64,000 nt of DNA from Aphrophora alni. Its lineage: Eukaryota > Arthropoda > Insecta > Hemiptera > Aphrophoridae. The stretch is from NCBI GenBank assembly GCA_963513935.1, contig OY740773.1:95527291-95591290 (forward strand), given 5' to 3'. The first letter of the stretch is position 1. Each line of letters starts with the position of its first letter. Under the pieces are notes generated by a model. The model was not told where the DNA came from. It was given only the letters and a program-made list of their open reading frames with translations, and made no database searches. Below, in pieces: positions 20,564 through 34,289 of this stretch. The translations under genes and the position numbers were made by a program.

Positions 20564-22079
20564 TAATGTTCGTTGTGGAACATTAGGTTTTCTTCTATTT
20601 GGTGGTCCTTTATAGATATCATATTCAATTGTTACATCCTTATATTTACACTGACTAAAGATTAATTTTTAAAATCATGTAATTTCACTAATTTAAAATT
20701 TTTATTTTGGATAAACTTTATATATGAATAAAAATGTAATATTTACCTTTCTTAAATACGTCAAATGATTTATTTTTTACTTCTCTAAATTCATACAAAT
20801 CTAAATCAAGTCGACTGATTTGCAAAAGGTAAATATTACATTTTTAACACATTCGTGACTTGGATTGCTTAAATACGAATCACTTTATATATTTATTTTC
20901 AATCAATATGTATTTGTGTTCGTCGTTAATTCGATATTATCTTAATTGTTATTATCTTTATTTCTTATTATCGTTGGAATTTAAAGGGAATAAAATATAA
21001 TTCATAGTCGTTATTGGAACAAAATTAAGTTTGACAACCTTAATTAGAAAACATTTGTTCCTCGAAGGAAATGTTTTTCTACCGAATACAATAAGAATAT
21101 ACTGTGGGACACTCCCTATACTAGTAGCCACAAGGGAGACATTTGCTAAGAATTTAGGGGTAGTAGAATGAGAAAAGTAAAATAACAAAGTTAAAACTAA
21201 ATTTCGAGGAAATATCAAATACAGTAGTTGTTTATCTGACGGAAGACATTTCTTGAAAAGAAGAATGTTTTTGTATGGGTTATGACTTTGTAAGAAACAG
21301 TTTTCTTTTTCTTTTTTTTTTTTTCTCATTCAATAAGAAATTATTACAGAAATAAAAATATTTTTCCACAATCATTTATGTATTTGATTGTTTTTGAAAA
21401 ATGTGATAAGTATACAATAGCTTGAAGAATTAACTATTTGACATCAAAATATTAAAAATATATTGGTTGAAATCGCAACACTTATTCTTATGAAGGCGCG
21501 GGGATTTAAAACAACTATTTAAGTATAAAATCAATACTTCATATTCAAACATTTAATTTCTTGTGGATTATTTAAAAAAAATAAATAAAAAAAATAGTAA
21601 AAACATTGAAGTTTATAAATTTTTTACTGCATCATTCTATTCAAATAATGAATAAAGCGATTTTGCATCTATTAATTTATAATTTTTAAGAATTCAATAA
21701 CATACACAAATAAATGAATGTTTATTTTCTACTTGTTTAGAAAAAAAACATTAAAATGTACATATATTAAAAAACTAATTTAATCATGTCTCCTAAAAGT
21801 TAATTAAGAATATTAATTTTTAAACTAATATATTATAGTTACATTAGAATCAGTTATAGTTTGGTTAGTGTAGCTCATGTATGGCTGGAGAGGACGACCT
21901 TGTCGTTACGTCTGATACTTAGGCGTATTTTTTATGAGAATTGTGTTCACGTTTGTTTATTGTCCTGTATAATTTTTCTCATTAAGTCAAGCTCAACATT
22001 TAATATGATATATTATTTACTTAATATTATTTCACATTACTTTTCATTTTTAGTTGTAAATTGTCTATAATTAAAACTA
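20564..22079. other. AT-rich non-coding stretch
   Basis: No gene supported. A 22-bp inverted pair, AAAATGTAATATTTACCTTT near 20730 and its complement near 20825, can form a hairpin. The 123-codon minus-strand frame at 20958-21329 has no recognised domain and is matched by an open frame on the other strand. Confidence 0.5.
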
Positions 22080-22262
22080 AGTAGTTGGCCAACTTTTTCA
22101 AAAGTAGCAAAAGTGTATCCTAATGAAGTCTCAGAGGGTCAGGTAGTCGAGACAAGTAAAACGAATATAGACATAAATAGAATATAAGATCCCAGTTGTC
22201 GACACAAATGTAACAAACACAACACCCGAGGGAATGGCTCCCAGTCGTGAAAAAAAGGAGCG
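22080..22262 (-). repeat. Dispersed repeat family R2, copy 2
   Basis: Reverse complement matches 1750-1935 block by block, including CATTCCCTCG, GTGTTGTG, TGTCGACAACT and GTTGGCCAA. The two copies are in opposite orientation. Confidence 0.6.
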
Positions 22263-24688
22263 AGTCTTCCTTAGATAGAAACAAAGTATGTTAAAGGAGA
22301 GATAATATAGCATCCGTTTTAATATATTAACATTTAAAACTGGTCATGATTTATAATATCACCATTTAATATAATTGTTAACTGGCAGAATGGCATATTA
22401 TAGATGTTAATCCAAGAGTTAATAATTTTTTAAACAAACTTACTTTGGTTTTTCTAAACTCTAAATCTATACTTTGTTATTTGTTAAAATTCTAAACTGG
22501 TTTTACAAATTACTTATTTATGAATTTTGTTTCTATGAATAATATACTTTGTGATTGCAAAGGTATGTTTGAACATGTTTATGTTTTACTTTTTGACGAG
22601 TCTCACCTCTCCATCAAACAAATTAATTGATAAATCTTACTGTTTTGTACGCAATTGAATGTCAACAATGTTTACTTATTCTGATTTTTTAATTAAAGTA
22701 TATAATGACACGTCATATCCTAGGTTAGTTAACTAATTTTATTTAAAATTAATTTGTTTTAAAATATATTATTTTCATTCTTCCTTATACTAAAAGTTAA
22801 ATATATTTCTCAGTAGTTCTGACATTGTATTTTTTATAGATCATTAGCTTTGATACATCATAATATTCTGTTAATTTATCAATTGTTTTAAATTTTTTGT
22901 ATGTTTCTATAACTTTCAACCCATTAAATAATAATGTTTGTTTTACAATTTAATTAAAATTGTGATCTTTTATTTTTATTTTCAGGTAGCCTACCTCCTA
23001 TGGAAGGATAAAAAAATACATAATATAAGTAGTTTAAATTAAACTAACCGTAAGATCAAAATTACAAGTTCTGAAATAAGTTGATTAAAATACTATTAAA
23101 ATTTTGAAGTTTTGATGTACATCCAACTTCTGCGTGAAAATCTGTTTGTCCATTCTAAGATTCACCCGGATTATTTACATTTAATAACACATTATATTGC
23201 AAAATAATGATGATAACAAAAATCTATTTTATATTTAAACAAGATAATTATTGATATAATAACATTTGTAGTTATTATTATTTTTAGACCGACAAGTAGT
23301 TGTTATTATTACTGGAGAAAAATAAATACAATTTTGAACTTGTAAAAAAAAAATCATAATATTTACTTATTTCAGGTCATATATTACAGGATTATTTTTA
23401 TGTATAGGCTTATATTGCATAACTGAGAGCTACTTGAAGGGAGAAAAAAAAGCGGATCTATAAAAATTATACTTTTTAGTATATGTAAAATATTTGTCCG
23501 CCATATTGAATCTAAATAATTTTTTTTTAATAGGAGAGTGTACATGTGATACATGATTGTTATGTAAAAGTTTTACAGGGAAACCGATGGTGAAAGCCGT
23601 TTTTCGATAAATACCTTCGTGTTTAAGTTATAAGCAATCAAAATTGTAATAATACAAAAATCGCGGTAGAAATAAACCGGAATAAAATTCGGAGGTGTAA
23701 CTTTTCTATTGTATTTTCCCAGGAGATCACATCCAATAATGAACTTTAAACAGTTCTAATAAAGTAATAATAAACACTAACTAATAATTAACAACACAAC
23801 TACAAATTAAATTCAATTACTTGGTTTCTAGTTTATCTATTTAAATTACTGCCCAATAAACCTGTTTTGAAATATACAGTGTTTTAAGTGTAAAAGTACT
23901 TATCATTAAGTAAACTAAATTTAATTAATTTTGTGTCTTTTATTACTACAGTATTTGTTTTGAAAATGTGTACATTTCAGAAAACGCCTATTCATTATTT
24001 TAGTAGAATGAAAAATTATAATAATGTCATTGTATATATAAAATAAACAATTTTCTGCCAAGTAGCTTTAATTATTATGCTGAAATAAAACTAATATTCC
24101 GAATCGTTGGCATTTATTTGCCTTATCAAACAATACAATGTTGCTAACTTATATAAATTATTTGGCAATACTTCAAGGAAGTGTTCCTTGTTTCAAGGAT
24201 AAAAGCTTTATAATTGTTCAGTTATTTTGAAACAATAAATCCATTGTACATAATATAAAATAAATCTTTTCCAAGCTTTGTTTTCACCGAAATTCTCGTA
24301 AATTTGAAGAAAATAATAATGTGTGTCTATGTTTTCAAACATTCTAACGTTAAATCGTTGTAGATTTATGAACTTTTAAATGGTTAATGAAAGAAGTTAT
24401 TTCTCTGGATATATTTATGTCAGCTAAATATATTTCTTTTTATTACTGTTATCATGTTTTACAAAATTATTCTTCATTTTTAACTTAATATACTTTATCA
24501 ACAGGTTTTCAGTCAGCATCAGCTAGGTGTATATCTATACCTAATACAAACTATTTGTAGTATCACTATATTAAGGCAGAGTAGCAAATGTATTTACCTC
24601 AAGAACCATCAACCTGTTAGAAAGAAATTAACAGTACTTTTAATGTACATTCTATTACACTTAGGTGGGTTGCTACTAATTAAACACA

Positions 24689-24780
<92 letters not shown>

Positions 24781-26114
24781 TGAGAACTGTTTGTCTAGCC
24801 ATTAATGTAAATATTTCGTACCTTCATTGGACTCTACTAACTGACCTAAGTGACATACTAAATGTAATTTCAAAGCAAATTTTTTTCTCAGCTAATTTTA
24901 AATCTCACATACACAATAGTATTAATTATTTTTCACTAAATTAGCTGTGAAGTTGAAAACAAACGTGGTCTCTCTCTCAAACAAATATAACGCCCTCTCC
25001 TAATCTCTCGGACAACAAATGTGGATAACCTTGTAAATGTTACTTATACCCTTCCCCTCTTTGTCCGTTTCTCTTCTGTTTTTTTTCCTTCCCCCTTTAT
25101 GTGATGTTATATCCAATGTACATATTATTCAACACATGTTTTAAATAAAAAATATTATTTTAAATGTTACAAATACAAATATTTGATTAATATTAGAAAA
25201 AATCTTTTATTAATGTTCTACTATAAAATGTTGGTTTATTACTTCATATGATTAAAATTGATTTTAATTTAAGTAATTAAAAGTCACAATAAAATTTCAG
25301 GCTGTATTAAAAAGACTCATTTATAGATTAACAAAAATGAGGATGCAGATTTTATAAAGAAAGCCACGTTGTATTAGATGGTTCTTAAAAATAACTCGAT
25401 AAGATTTTTAATTTAAAACACACAACATATTAAATTTCAAAAGCTAATTTATCAAAAGTAATAATAACACGAATGTATGGATATTACTATTGATCTAAAC
25501 AGAAATATTACAAATTAAGTAACGTACATAACCTGCTTAATACTTAAAAAAGAACTTATTTTAAGTAGTAAAATGTTAAATAAATATGAAAGAAGAACAC
25601 CCGGAGATTAAAAAACTTGTGTGGGGTTAAAATCTTTCTATGCATGATATTTTAATGGTTATAATTATAGGATTTAATAAAAATTCTTGATTTATATACA
25701 CACAAAAATTGCCACATAAAGGCATAATATATAATTTGAACTTGTAAAACATACCCATACAAATATCCTTACGTATACCTATGTATGTGTATATAAACGT
25801 ACAGGCAAACATACAAAACACATATACACAATCATACTATAATTAAACTCTACACATACAAGATCCCACATATCTTATCTGAAATCAAACAAACAAATAT
25901 GTAATGACAATAAATAAATTGTATGTTAACATACAACATAAAATTGTTACAACATTTAATAACGTAAATTTTACCATACATATCCTTTTTCTTCACACCA
26001 TGACTTTTTTTCATGTGTAATGATTTGTCGTAAATTTGAAATCTTTTTACATTTGAAATTGGATTACAAACGTAGATTTTTTTACTTGTCGTTTACTTGT
26101 CACCTAATGAGTAA
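22263..26114. other. AT-rich non-coding stretch
   Basis: Nothing beyond the (CA)n tract at 24683-24778 could be identified. A short patch at 23560-23720 is slightly richer in CG dinucleotides but has no open frame. Confidence 0.5.
24683..24778. repeat. (CA)n microsatellite
   Basis: About 48 CA units with one CC interruption near the start. Confidence 0.97.
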
Positions 26115-26330
26115 GGGAAGAAAAGAGTGTAAAATAAAGAGCTCTAGTTCTCAAATACTCTAATAGTGTCAGGGTCGGAAAAGACCAAGAGTTTATTAAG
26201 AGAGACCAGATGGAAAAGATGAAAGAGAAAAATGTAACTCAAGAAGTCGTAAAAGAGGTGTAGATCCAGCTGAGTCTCGGATCTGTCAAGTCCGTACTCA
26301 CTTAAGTGTGCCCCTGAAGTGGAGAATACT
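26115..26330 (-). repeat. Dispersed repeat family R1, copy D
   Basis: The minus strand reads CTTCAGGGGCACACTTAAGT, GAGTACGGACTTGACAGATC, CAGCTGGATCTACA, TTTCATCTTTTCCATCTGG, TTCCGACCCTGACACTATTA, GAGCTCTTTATTTTACACT. Together with copy C it defines the 5' half of the family. The 3' GGCGATGATG block is missing. Confidence 0.65.
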
Positions 26331-27795
26331 TTTAATCAATAGTTGGATTCGTATAAAACTATTATCTTTCACCTTTACACACATCGAATAATCAGTTATA
26401 ATTAGGAAACGTATATAATATTTTATTTGGTATTTAATGCAGTTGGCCTTAACGTCAATTGTTTTACTGTACTTTTCTAATCTAGTCACGTGTAGGAATA
26501 CGGTAATTTCAGTTTTACTGATTTAATTTAATTGATAATTGCTGAAATTGTAAATAAGAGCAATAAATATAATTTACGAAGAGTATTGTTAATCACAATT
26601 ATTAGTATGGTTAACATGTTGGTGTTAATTAGGAGTATTATTTGAGTTGTCTGTATTGGAATTCTATTTGTGGAGGATAATGAAGTCACGCACTTCACTG
26701 TGGATTGGTTTTCCAAGTGGGTTATACGGGATTACTTTAATAGGTAAAACCAACCTGGAACATTACCATTATCATTACCACACACTAATCTTGTCAGTAC
26801 CATGAGTTAGTCTCATTATCCCTTCTTCCAAAAGCCTGTTAAAACCTACAAAAAATAATCGTTATTTAGACTAGAGTGTAAGGCAGCGTATATACAAATA
26901 TTTTTAGACGAAAGTTCAATTAAAAACTTTTAAACGTGATTTTTTTAATACTTTTTAACTTAACCCTTTTAAGTTACAATCTAAGTTACTTTAATTTACC
27001 CAGTACTAAATAAATAGAAGAAGATATTCGTTATCAGTATTCCAACCAACATAAAATAATTGATCTAAAAACATTTATCTTTATTTTCAAAATTATGATT
27101 TTTTATACCTGTTAAACTAAACTTTTGTTCGTAAATTTGGCTATGTTCCATTCCATGTAATGTTTGTCCTTGTTTTTGTGGACTACTTCGAAATTGTGAT
27201 TAGTAATTCTAATACGTAATGGATAACATGTTCGTCCACCATAGTCTAAAGGACAGTGCTTACATGATAATTGGTTATTAGATTGTATGAATTACATTTA
27301 ATTTGCCTTCTATATAGTCAGATTTATCAGTAACACGGTTTTAAATAAAATTAATGGAGAAATAATTTTGCACAATCTACGTTACAGAGCAAGTTTGACA
27401 TTTTAACGTAGGATTTGTTATATTCTGTAATTTACAGTAATATCCTTTAAATTTCGTTTTTTTTTTAAATAACACGAAGAGGCTTGAAAGAGATATTTAT
27501 GGTTTCTATTAAATACTCAGATCCTTATGAACGTTTTTAGATATATTACCTAACTTCTGCAACCCTTGTGTATATTTAGTTGTACATTTAGCAACATTAT
27601 TAAAACTTGGATCAGATATAATGGTTTTACTCTAATTAATTTGGTTTTAATTACGGTCTCAGGATATCCTTTATCAAGAGGAGAATGTGTTATTATTTAT
27701 GTAATTTAATTGATTGGTTTTAACACTTACACAATTTTTTTTTTTACCAAGATTAATTGAATTATTATTTCAAGTTAAAAAATGTACTTTCAAAG
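26331..27795. other. AT-rich non-coding stretch
   Basis: No gene, RNA or repeat recognised. Confidence 0.5.
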
Positions 27796-27799
27796 TCAA

Positions 27800-27873
27800 G
27801 CAGGGATAACTCAGTCGGTAAAGCGTTGGCGCGTAAAGCCATAGGTCCTGGGTTCAATTTCCAGTGTAGGTCG
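27800..27873 (+). ncRNA. tRNA-like sequence (pseudo-tRNA or tRNA-derived SINE head)
   Basis: Contains an A-box-like TAACTCAGTCGG and a B-box-like GGGTTCAATTTCC at tRNA spacing. The T arm pairs (CTGGG/TCCAG) and the anticodon stem pairs over four bases (TGGC/GCCA) around a seven-base loop that would place GTA as anticodon. However, the base before it is C instead of U, one D-stem pair is wrong, and the acceptor strands do not pair. It is therefore a decayed tRNA or the tRNA-derived head of a SINE, unlikely to be a working tRNA. Confidence 0.6.
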
Positions 27874-28521
27874 TATGTTTTTCACTTCATATAATTATTG
27901 TATTATGTATGTAGTTTAAAAATTGATTTGCTTACTACCTTGTCTATCTGCTCTATTGAGGGTATTTTTTTTTTTTTCTCCATATATGCCGGATGACAAC
28001 GAGTATAGTGTAGGTATATGTTATTAGTGTATTTTATGTGAATTTAGTTTTATTAAAACCATTATCTGTATAAACATCTATAACTAAAAGTATTATACAT
28101 TTCTGAGAAATTTACTGAGTAAGTTTAATAATGATATTTATTTTTAATTTAGTGAAAACTCATTCAAGTTGTCCATTTCGTGTTGCCAAATAAAGGAAGA
28201 AATATTATGAATATAGTGTAACCAAACCAAATTTGAAAGCTTTTAGACGAAAGAAATTTGTTTTTATATAAGCCCATAAATAATGAGGTTAATGAAGGTA
28301 ACACTTAAATGAAGATACACATGGTTGTACTCTTTATTTACAGATATTGTTTTTACTTATATTAATATCGTCTGTTATCTCTTGAGTGTGGTACTGAAAG
28401 ACACATATATCTTCATACATAATCTTTAAAAGGTATTAATATTGAAAAATCCAATATCCTTGGTACACAACATTTGACGATGCAAACTGAATCTCAATTT
28501 ATATTTCAATTTCCTATTGAG

Positions 28522-28525
<4 letters not shown>

Positions 28526-28574
<49 letters not shown>
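28526..28574. repeat. (TA)n-(CA)n compound microsatellite
   Basis: About 15 TA units followed directly by about 9 CA units. Confidence 0.95.
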
Positions 28575-28846
28575 GAGCTTTATGTATATAAATGTGAAAT
28601 TCCTTTTTTCGATTTAATATTAAGTAAAACAGGAAATATATACATACGAACCTATTTATATGATTTGAATATTTCGAATTCGGTTTAAGATCATTCGAGC
28701 TAAAATACTATTTATATTATTCGAGCATTCCGCTAATATACTATTTATATAAACAAATTACTTATGGATAGTCGTTACATTATATACTTTCCTACTTTAG
28801 TAGAGGGAATTATAATATTAAAGTGGTGTAACTGGAGAATTTGGGG

Positions 28847-29070
28847 TTTTTTTTTTTTTTTTTTTTTTTTTTTACATGCAACTGAGTGGGAAACCGCAAA
28901 AATGAGTAAAACCGGAATGGAGCTTAGCTGTAAAAGTGCATTTCTGATGCATTTTGAGTGTATCGCTACACCATTTTTTAATACCTCTAGCTATATGGCT
29001 CGTATAAAAATGAAAATGCTCAGAAATGAAAGGACTATCGAAATGGCAGTGTGTAAGTAGCATTAGAAGT
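28847..29070 (-). repeat. Poly(A)-tailed retrosequence
   Basis: On the minus strand, a moderately GC-rich stretch (29070 to 28874) runs into 27 consecutive A (plus 28847-28873). This polarity is that of a retroposed RNA. It contains an open frame with several Cys and His residues (28872-29063 minus), but no recognised domain. It may be a SINE, a processed pseudogene fragment or a LINE tail. No target duplication was resolved. Confidence 0.4.
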
Positions 29071-30361
29071 ACTTCCTAACATCAAAAAATAGAATTTTGG
29101 GTTTAAACTTTTTTTTACTAATAATGCAACAAATAGGGTTAAAAATCATAAGATCTTCACGGCAATTGAACGAAATATGTGTATTTTTACACTAGAAATC
29201 TGTAGTAAATTTGCAAAAAAAAACTATAGCCACATTTGACAATTTTCGAAAAAAATTTAAAGCGTTGTAATATAATGAGTGGTCGTAAAGTAAACTTCAT
29301 TTTTTTTTTAATTGTCAGTTTTCTTACTTACATTCTAGTGAATATACATACGTAAGAATTTGTTTATCAAAATAAAGTGCCTTTTATGAATTAGTGTTGT
29401 TTTAAAGATATACATTTGAATTTTTAATTTTAGGTTTTGAAATTAGGTTGTATTCGTTATACAAAGAAGTATATAAAATATATTGATTTCGTAATGCAAT
29501 TTAATTATAAATCTATATAATTTTGTTTTCAGATTCTTAGGTCACACCGTGTTTAAGTTAGGAGGACATCTTATTTAACATTTAAAATTTAGTATAGCAG
29601 CAAAATATAAATTTTTCGTTAAATAAACATACATAATTATATCAACTTCTAGTTTTAATTGATACCTCCACATATACTATTAAAAAAAGGTTTTCAACTG
29701 AATAATTTTTGCCACATATTTCAGGTGTTGTTTTGTTACCGATATATTTATCTTATTTGTGAGTCAGTACAAAGAATTTAAGTGCAAAGTTTGAAATATC
29801 GTCTTTGTCCTTGTAGACTGATTGTGATTAACAGGCTGACAGACACATGCATGACATTATAAGGGTTCTTGATGTTTTACTTATGGATTCTAAAAAATAT
29901 AAATGCCGTCATAGTATCTTGAATTTAATCACATAATATTTACGGCGAGGACGCATTTAATATTAAATTTAATAGCACATGAGAAGAATATTTAGCTCCT
30001 ATTTAAATATATTTGGAAATAGTTTTAGTTTGTTATTTGTTTAGGGCATGGGTGGGTGAAATGTTTTTGAACCGTTAATTTTGTTCTTGTAATCTGCAAT
30101 TTGTCGATAACTTTAACTCTCATTTGTATATTATAACATCAAAGGGGATAGTTGTTCAATAAATAATCTAAATATTATACACAGCCACTCTTTTACTAAA
30201 ACTGTAAATCAATACTGAACCCATCTGGGTTATTACTGATTGTGTATTCTATATACATAAATTGAAAAACCTAACGTAATTTTGTATGGCAATGTTCAAA
30301 ATACCGAAGCATATATGGATTTATCTATTTCCCTTTGTTTTTACATTTATTGCGAATGAAC
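29071..30361. other. AT-rich non-coding stretch
   Basis: No gene or repeat recognised. Confidence 0.5.
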
Positions 30362-30472
30362 ATAAATAGAGATCTGTTTTTATTAAAATAGTCAATAGCT
30401 TGGAGGTAATTGGAAACTTCAATTGAAAGCAACTCTAGAGAATTACATTAAATTGCAACTCTATCCCGGGGT
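30362..30472 (+). repeat. Dispersed repeat family R4, copy 1
   Basis: Shares GATCTGTTT, AATAGTCAATAGCTTG-AGG, AATTGG-AACTT, and ACTCTATCCCGGGG in order with 63210-63315, same orientation. Class unknown. Confidence 0.6.
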
Positions 30473-30509
30473 TGTTCAGTCGTCTTGAGTAACATTTATT
30501 TTTTTGTCT

Positions 30510-30750
30510 GACATTATATGACATTTATGGAAATACAGAAGAATTGTAGCTGGATCTACATCTGTTTTCATGTAGTCTTGGGTTAGGTCCTTCTCTTTTT
30601 TCTCTCATAAGGTGTCTCTTGACAACTTTTTTTCACTTTCGACAGTATTATAGTACAGTATTCGAGAGATAATGGTCTTTATTTTATGTCATTTTTTCCT
30701 TTTTATGTAGCGAGGTTTTTCGCCTTTAAACAACAGCAGAAAATATAAGA
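30510..30750 (+). repeat. Dispersed repeat family R1, copy E
   Basis: Nearly full set of blocks: GCTGGATCTACATCTGTTTT, CATGTAGTCTTGGGTTAGGT, TCTCTTGAC, GGTCTTTATTTTATGTCATT, then GTAGCGAGGTTTTTCGCCTT, TAAACAACAGCAGAAAA. It follows R4 copy 1 after a short gap. Confidence 0.7.
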
Positions 30751-32743
30751 CATTTTAAGCTTCATGCACCAGGCTAGATGGATTACCCCTTAAGTTGAAA
30801 ATACCACCCTATGGGAATTAAAGGGAATGAACGATTTATTATTTAATAATATAAATTACATTAATCAAATATAACGTTGCTGTCAGCTTCGATTTCCGGA
30901 GGTAATCAGGAATTCCCACAATTAGTCAAATATTGAAAAGCTATAAATTTAGTTAAAAAAAGCTAATTCTACACAATCTGTGTATGGCACATTAATTATA
31001 ACATTACTAAAGATATTATTTAAAAAATATAATTTTTAATGACCACGTCTTACGATGTAATTTTCCTCCACGTTTTAAAAGTTGTAAAGTGCGTAGTTAT
31101 AAAGTTAAAAATACAGTTGGTATTGGGGTTGGAATTATTTTGAATGAAGAAATTTTTAATTTTTTTATCAGGTTAGACTTATCCAATTAATTTATATTCC
31201 ACTGTGGTAGCTCAAATATTAGTGAAAATTTAATTTCGTATTTTAATACGTCAAATAACTAATCTTTTTTTAGGTATCTTCTTCACGTTGTTAAAACGCT
31301 GCTTGTGTTGTACATACGTTTATCTTTGAAATATTTACAATCTCTCCACGTATTAATATTGGTTTGTGCTTAGAATGTATGTATAATTGGTTTTAATTTA
31401 CATTGATAATTGGAGTACGCCAGAAAATGTAAGGTAAGAGATAAAGGAGAAACTGATTAGTTGGCGTATTATAAAACTGAAATTGAATGTACTTTCAAAA
31501 TAAAATTAGTTTTTAGTTGTATGTTGTAATATGGTGGTCATTGGGTTCGCTGGTTTTTACAACAGGATTACAAATATCTCTTTAAAAGTTATTGTGGTTA
31601 TCAATTCACAGTTTGTGAGACTTTGCAAGAGATAATTGCTATTAACATTGTTAGGTTTATCTTTAAAGCAACATTAACGTCAAAATAACCAACATAGATC
31701 ACAGCCTCCATGAATTCCTATTGTGCTTCTAAATAATTATTTTTAATAAAAGGAACACCTCAATTAATATGATTAATTAAACCTAATATTTTTATAGGTG
31801 AAACAAATACCAATCTGCTCTACATATTTATTTGTAAGGATATTATTACATTCCACATTCTGTTTGTAGCTAGCTCTTAGAAGTATTTGCTGACCAAACA
31901 TTGTAAAATACTTTAGTGCTACGATGCATTAATACAAGTCTTTATGTTGCTTTAGTCCTTGGAATGAACGTTTTTCTCCTAAATCCATAGTTATTACTTC
32001 CTATACCTTTATTTGAATAAAATCCATTTGTTGACTAAAGCAGATGTTTTATAACGAGCTAATAAAAATACACACAATAAATTGTTGCTATATAAGATGT
32101 GAATTAGGCTTGTTTTTAAACAAAGTAATAGTATAAAATTGTTAGCAACAATGTCCATGGTTTGATTTCGTAATTGTTATTATATTACAGAATCACGAAT
32201 AAACACAATAATTTTCTGTTCCTTTATAGATCCAAGTTATTAGGTATTCTTAGATAAAACAATAAATTTTATTATTACTTTACTAAACATTTTTATTTTA
32301 AACAATACTAAACATTTTTATTTTAAACAATTCAATTATTTGAAATTGTACTTATTAGATAAACATTTCGTAAACCATATAAAAAACAAAACGTTAAAAA
32401 TGAAGGAGTTTGGATATTCAGAACTTTTATACTTATAATGTTTATTTTAAAGATCTAACGGATAAAATATTCTTTTGATACCAATTCAAAATACAGAACT
32501 TGTTAGTCGCAAGTGATTCTATTTTTAAGTTGTTCTTATCAACTAGGGACTTTTAATTCTTCTACTGATATTTGCAGAAATTAGAATGCAATTAGTTTTA
32601 GATTTGATAAACTCTTCCAAAGCAATGTTAAATGCATCACGGGGTAATTGTAAATATGCTTTTTATGTTGTTTATTAAAAGTGCCAGCTTGAAAGTGGAC
32701 AAACATTTTTTAACAAAAACTCGAAATAATTTCAAATATACAG

Positions 32744-32796
<53 letters not shown>

Positions 32797-34005
32797 CTGT
32801 CAAATATTTAATAGGATGGACTTAATAAAATCTTTATTTGAGAGTGAACTATATGTATTAAATAATTTACACAAGTACAATATAAGTGTGTAATTAGTAT
32901 ACAGACATATAAAGACTCAGTTAATATTGTCTGTAAATTTACAGATGTTTCTAAGGTGTTAAAGTCTAAAAAGCTACCCGAGAATCTTCCACCTTCCCTA
33001 AATGAACTTTGCTATTATTTCGTCTACTGCAGGTGGCCAAATAATTAAATTTCAGAAACACATCTTAGAGAATTATAAAATTTACTTTTTATAAAGGAAG
33101 CATTATCTTACTCTAATTGGTGTGAGACAGTGGTACTCACTAGAAACTATTTTAATATCAAAATTGTAATATATTATCTAAGTTAAGAGATTAAAAATAT
33201 AAATTAAATTGGTATTAATAAAATAGTTTTAGTTGAGTCTTTATACTCGTATTTTAAAATGATGTAATTTATTGTTAAATGTTTTGTTGATATTTTACAA
33301 CCGAAAGTTAATTATTGTTTTAGAGTTAAAACCAATTTTATTCTGGACATAGTTATAATGTATAGAGAAATGTAATTTATTGAAAACTAAATTGGATATA
33401 CAAAAGCTAAAATTTCATCACGAAGTACTCAATTTAAAAAAAAAAGTTTTAGTAATGTAGACTATTTGATAAAAAAGTGTATTTAAATTAGCATTTTATC
33501 GTTTCATATTTACAGGTTATTGGCATGAGTTGAAAAATCAAAAATTACTCTATTTAATAACTGATAATGAAATCTGTCATTGCTGAGGAAAACTAAATCT
33601 AGGATGGAATCAAATGGATATTAGAATCTCTACTAAATTACTTGAAATGTGTATGTAGTAAGAAAACTACACGAATCATCTGCAAATTTCAAAATCGCTT
33701 TTACTGTAGTTCTAGACTCATTTATCTTCTGAAACAAACCTGAAGAAAAACGTTTTAAAGGTGACTGTATCATTGTCGGTCAGTGTAATTGTATCCAGGT
33801 TATCGAAATAAATGGCCCAACAAACAATCTCCATCACCCATCCCAAAAGAAACAACAACACTAATCATTATATAAAATATCAGTTTGGTAGTGTTATGAC
33901 ACATATTGGCTAAACCATTGGGAACGTCAAGATAAGATAAGATATCCGACAGTTAAGATATCAATTTGTTTAATAGAATTACAAATTGTTTTTGGTTAGT
34001 AAACG
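30751..34005. other. AT-rich non-coding stretch
   Basis: No gene supported. Contains a 25-bp tandem duplication (ACTAAACATTTTTATTTTAA twice, 32281-32332) and a 47-A tract at 32748-32794 that could mark an old retroposon tail. Confidence 0.5.
32748..32794. repeat. Poly(A) tract
   Basis: 47 consecutive A, followed by CCCTGTC. No clear retroposon body could be identified upstream. Confidence 0.9.
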
Positions 34006-34007
34006 TC

Positions 34008-34160
34008 ATTTTCCTGACTTCCGGGTATCCTTGAAGATGTATATCCATATCAAAATGTAAGTCACGTATTAAATGCTAACCATCCTAACACATACTCCGA
34101 ACTGTGACATAGCTATTAAATTGAACATGTGGTATGTATAATATAACTTCAAATATTTTA
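34008..34160 (+). repeat. Dispersed repeat family R3, copy 2
   Basis: Matches 865-1015 in order: (t)GAAGATG, ATATCAAAATGTAAGTCACG, CTGTGACATAGC, AACATGTGG. Apparent frames on the minus strand (34085-34401) are chance. Confidence 0.5.
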
Positions 34161-34289
34161 AAGTCGACTTGTACATTCTTTTCATTGGTTTTCATTAGCC
34201 TACATAAATACATAATTAAATTAGCCATACGTAAGGTGAAGGAATTAACTTTAATGTAATAGCAGATATTTCTCGTTGAAACTCCATAT

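Noticed and set aside
20958..21329. 123-codon minus-strand frame
   Set aside because: No motif recognised, both strands are open over part of it, and codon content follows the local AT bias. Possibly an old repeat.
28764..29060. 98-codon plus-strand frame
   Set aside because: It crosses a 27-T tract giving poly-Phe, and the DNA is better explained as a poly(A)-tailed retrosequence on the other strand.
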